A DNA stretch of 64,000 nucleotides. Source: VAZQ01 sp963821505. GTDB taxonomy: Bacteria; Pseudomonadota; Alphaproteobacteria; Rhizobiales; Xanthobacteraceae. Made by a program: the position numbers and the translations under genes. The notes beneath the pieces were generated by a model. That model saw only the letters and a list, made by a program, of their open reading frames with translations, did not search any database and was not told the origin of the DNA. Of this stretch, positions 61,724-64,000 are shown in pieces. How positions within the stretch are numbered: position 1 is the stretch's first letter; every line of letters starts with the position of its first letter. The DNA is taken from the NCBI GenBank assembly GCA_963821505.1, contig CAWGEH010000033.1, positions 82,661-146,660 on the forward strand, read 5' to 3'.

Positions 61724-63305
61724 GTGAGTTCGAAATTCTCTCGCCGACGTTCTCATCGCCGGTGCCGGTCCGACCGGGTTGTCGCTTGCCATCACGCTGC
61801 GACGATTTGGCGTGCCGGTGCGCATCGTGGACCGGGTGGCGCAACCCAGCGCCGTCTCGAAGGCCCTGGCAGTGTGGAGCGCCAGCCTGGAGGCCCTGCA
61901 GGGAATGGGGGTCATCGACGAATTCCTCGCCGCCGGCCAACGCCTGCGCGCGCTCTCGGTCGGCGACGGTAACCGCGAGTTGGCCGAGCTGGCGGTGGGG
62001 GAGGGGATCGACAGCCCCTATCCTTATCCTCTGCTCCTCCCGCAGTCGCGGACGGAGCAGATCCTGGGCGCGCGGCTCGCCGCGCTGGGCGTCGAGATCG
62101 AGCGCCGCGCCGAGGTCACCGGCCTCGCGCAGGACGGCGACGGCGTGACCGCGAGCCTGCGCCATGCCGACAATCGCGTGGAGGAGGTCCGCGCCCGTTA
62201 TCTCGTGGGCTGCGACGGCGCGCGCAGCTTCGTGCGCCAGGCCTTGGGCATCGCGTTCGACGGCTATACCGAGCCGCAGACCTTCCTGCTCGGCGACGTG
62301 CGCATCGACGGCGGGACCCTCGATCACCGCACCATCTATCTGCGCTGGCACGACGGCGGCACGGTGGCGCTGTTTCCTTTCGGGGATGCCGTCTGGCGCG
62401 TCTTCGCCATGCGCGGGTCCGGCGGCGGCGACGCGCCGGCGACGATCGAGGAGCTCCAGCGCCACATGGATCGGCATGGTCCGCGCGGTCTCAAGCTGCG
62501 CGATCCAAGCTGGCTGTCCACCTTCCGGATCAACGAGCGCCTGGCGGTGCAGTATCGCTTGGGCCGGTGTTTCCTCGCGGGCGATGCCGCGCATATCCAC
62601 AGTCCCGCCGGCGGCCAGGGCATGAACACCGGCATCCAGGACGCGGTCAATCTCGGGTGGAAGCTGGCCTACGCGCTGAACGGATTCGGGGATGCCGCAC
62701 TCCTGCTCGACAGCTACGAGGCCGAGCGGCGGCCGGTCGCGCGCGCGGTGATCGCGGGGGCCGCCCAGAAGCAGCATCTCGCCTTTGCATCGAGCGCGGT
62801 CCTGCGCCTCGTCAAGAACATGGCGGTCACCGTCTTCGGCAATATTCCCGCCGTGCACAGAATGCTGCAGGTGGAGCTGTCCGAGACCGACATCGTCTTT
62901 CGCGGCGGTCCGCTCGTCGCGCTGGGCGCTCCGCCGCGCCGCGCCAGGCGGACCGAGGTTGGCGCCCGGGCGCGCGATGCCACGTTCATCGACCCCGCCA
63001 CCGGCAAGACCACGACGCTATGGCCACGGCTGTCGGAGTGGCGTCACTCCCTTCTCCTCTTCGAGGAGGCGCGGGGTGCGTTCGACGCGAACGGCCTCGC
63101 CACCAGAACCGGCGATCGGTTGCAGATCCTGCGTCTCGACCCGCGCGCCGATCCCGAGCGCAAAGCGCGCGAGCGTTACCGCCTGCGCGCGCCGGGCTGG
63201 GTTCTCATCCGCCCGGACCAGGTGGTCGCCGCGCGCGGCGAGGGGACCGATTTGTCCGTTCTGAACAAGTATCTCGATCGCGTGGTGCGCGCGGGAGCTG
63301 CTTGA
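61724..63305 (+). pseudogene. FAD-dependent aromatic hydroxylase (PHBH fold), broken by a +1 frameshift at the N-terminus
   Basis: The main frame has all PHBH-family motifs: 'ADVLIAGAGPTGLSLA', 'YLVGCDGARSFVR' and 'GRCFLAGDAAHIHSPAGGQG'. A ~120-residue C-terminal thioredoxin-like domain ends 'VVRAGAA'. It has no start codon ahead of the GAGPTG motif; a TGA at 61725-61727 blocks it. GTG 61724 with AAAGGA upstream gives M-S-S-K-F-S in another frame. Removing one base at about 61739-61742 joins them as M-S-S-K-F-S-A-D-V-L-I-A-G. The repaired protein is ~526 residues. The likely reaction is NAD(P)H- and O2-dependent ring hydroxylation. Confidence 0.85.
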
Positions 63306-63489
63306 ATCGCGCAGGCCCGTCGCGCTTCAGGCGCGGAGTTCCCTGCGGCGAAGATCGCTGAGGATTTGCGCTCGCCCGTTAGATCTGTGGGATTTTTGCA
63401 ACGCTTCGCAAATCTTTTCGCCCCGTCACATTGCCGGGCGGATTTTCTGCTCCGATGTCACGAAGTTACAACACGCGGGGGGCGTGCGA

Positions 63490-63654
63490 ATGAGCATCGA
63501 GACGGTGCTGCTGATCGTGATTTTAACGTTCGGGGCTGGCTTTGTGCTGAACCGCTTGGATTTGGGACAAAGCCGCTTTCGACGGCGGCGTCGGGCGCAA
63601 TGGCGCGACGCGTCCGCCGGGATCGGGGACGGAGCAAAGAAGCGTCCCGGATAA
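63490..63654 (+). CDS. Small single-helix membrane protein, 54 residues
   Basis: It begins MSIETVLLIVILTFGAGFVL, a clear membrane segment, followed by a basic Arg-rich tail (RFRRRRRAQWRD). No family is recognised. The helix with a positive C-terminal side fits a small N-out/C-in protein, but coding is not certain. Confidence 0.45.
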   Translation: MSIETVLLIVILTFGAGFVLNRLDLGQSRFRRRRRAQWRDASAGIGDGAKKRPG

Positions 63655-63759
63655 TAGGAGTACCGCAATTCCCCGCATTCGCAGGAGGCGCGGCATATCT
63701 TTTGGTCTCACTGCGCGCGCGCAAGCGCGCGTCGGCGCTCCTTGCGGATTCGTCAGGAC

Positions 63760-63975
63760 CTAGTCGGTCGAGGCCGCGCTCGCGCGCAGGATGGTCCGGA
63801 ACTCGTCCTCGAGCGCCGCAAGCGCCTGCATCAACGCCGCGGATTTGAGCTGCCCCGGAGTCTCGACGCCGCCGGAGAGATCGTAAGCCGGGTCGTCCGG
63901 AAAATGAGCGCGGTAGGCTTTCCCGTCCAGCATTGTGCTGCTCCGTGGCAGGGACATTGACCGTGCATCCTTCAT
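63760..63975 (-). CDS. Small hypothetical protein, up to 71 residues
   Basis: The frame reads ...MLDGKAYRAHFPDDPAYDLS followed by an Ala/Leu-rich helix to the C-terminus. Starts are possible at ATG 63975, 63957 or 63933. The composition is coding-like, but no family is recognised and the upstream context is cut by the window edge. Confidence 0.45.
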   Translation of the reverse strand: MKDARSMSLPRSSTMLDGKAYRAHFPDDPAYDLSGGVETPGQLKSAALMQALAALEDEFRTILRASAASTD

Positions 63976-64000
63976 CGCTTGCCCGCGGTTAAGGTAGAGT

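Noticed and set aside
1..64000. CRISPR arrays and prophage genes
   Set aside because: No regularly spaced direct repeats and no capsid, terminase or integrase genes were seen. The only complete mobile element is the IS.

Overview
The window comes from the chromosome of a high-GC alphaproteobacterium of the order Hyphomicrobiales (Rhizobiales), most like the Nitrobacteraceae/Xanthobacteraceae. This rests on three things seen here: the order pckA / chvI-chvG-hprK-manX-ptsH / ahcY, the block rpmH-rnpA-yidC-engB-argB, and dispersed palindromic repeats of the 'ccggaaaagtgggaaccgg' type. No rRNA gene is present, so genus-level placement is inference.

Layout. 0-1.5 kb: end of a hopanoid-type RND transporter gene and an MlaA/VacJ lipoprotein. 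1.5-14 kb: housekeeping and accessory genes (transketolase/PDH-E1-like enzyme, MepA endopeptidase, DUF488, PRC-barrel, deaminase, DUF2165, LepA, class II amidotransferase, GT39 glycosyltransferase, exported adenosine-deaminase-like protein). 14-23.5 kb: ahcY, a UdgX-type uracil-DNA glycosylase, the regulatory PTS genes, the ChvG/ChvI two-component system and PEP carboxykinase. 23.5-37.6 kb: Spy-like protein, aldo/keto reductase, argB, engB, an IS5-type element carrying an extra ORF, yidC-rnpA-rpmH, a TVP38-like membrane protein, a disulfide oxidoreductase, a histidine kinase and an esterase. 38-41.3 kb: tRNA-Arg(ACG), one intact ABC-type binding protein between two decayed copies, a methyltransferase and small proteins.

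41.8-63.3 kb is an accessory catabolic locus. The plus strand encodes an AA_synth (PF06684) protein, an enamidase-like amidohydrolase, a molybdenum hydroxylase (FAD subunit, 2Fe-2S subunit and two full-length large subunits) and an ACMSD-like amidohydrolase. The facing minus strand encodes a branched-chain-type ABC importer with a MarR regulator, an SDR, an alpha/beta hydrolase and a cyclase-family hydrolase. A TetR regulator and an FAD aromatic hydroxylase lie beyond on the plus strand. Together they read as uptake, ring hydroxylation and hydrolytic ring opening of an N-heteroaromatic or aromatic compound; the substrate is not identifiable from sequence. Two promoters in this locus share the near-palindrome TTTGTACGCAAA, a candidate operator.

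Quality signal. Five recognisable genes (PRC-barrel, DUF2165, disulfide oxidoreductase, methyltransferase, FAD hydroxylase) are each broken by one extra base and restored by removing it, and the tRNA-Arg has one extra A in its T loop. Six single-base insertions in otherwise well-preserved genes suggest sequencing or assembly error more than gene decay.
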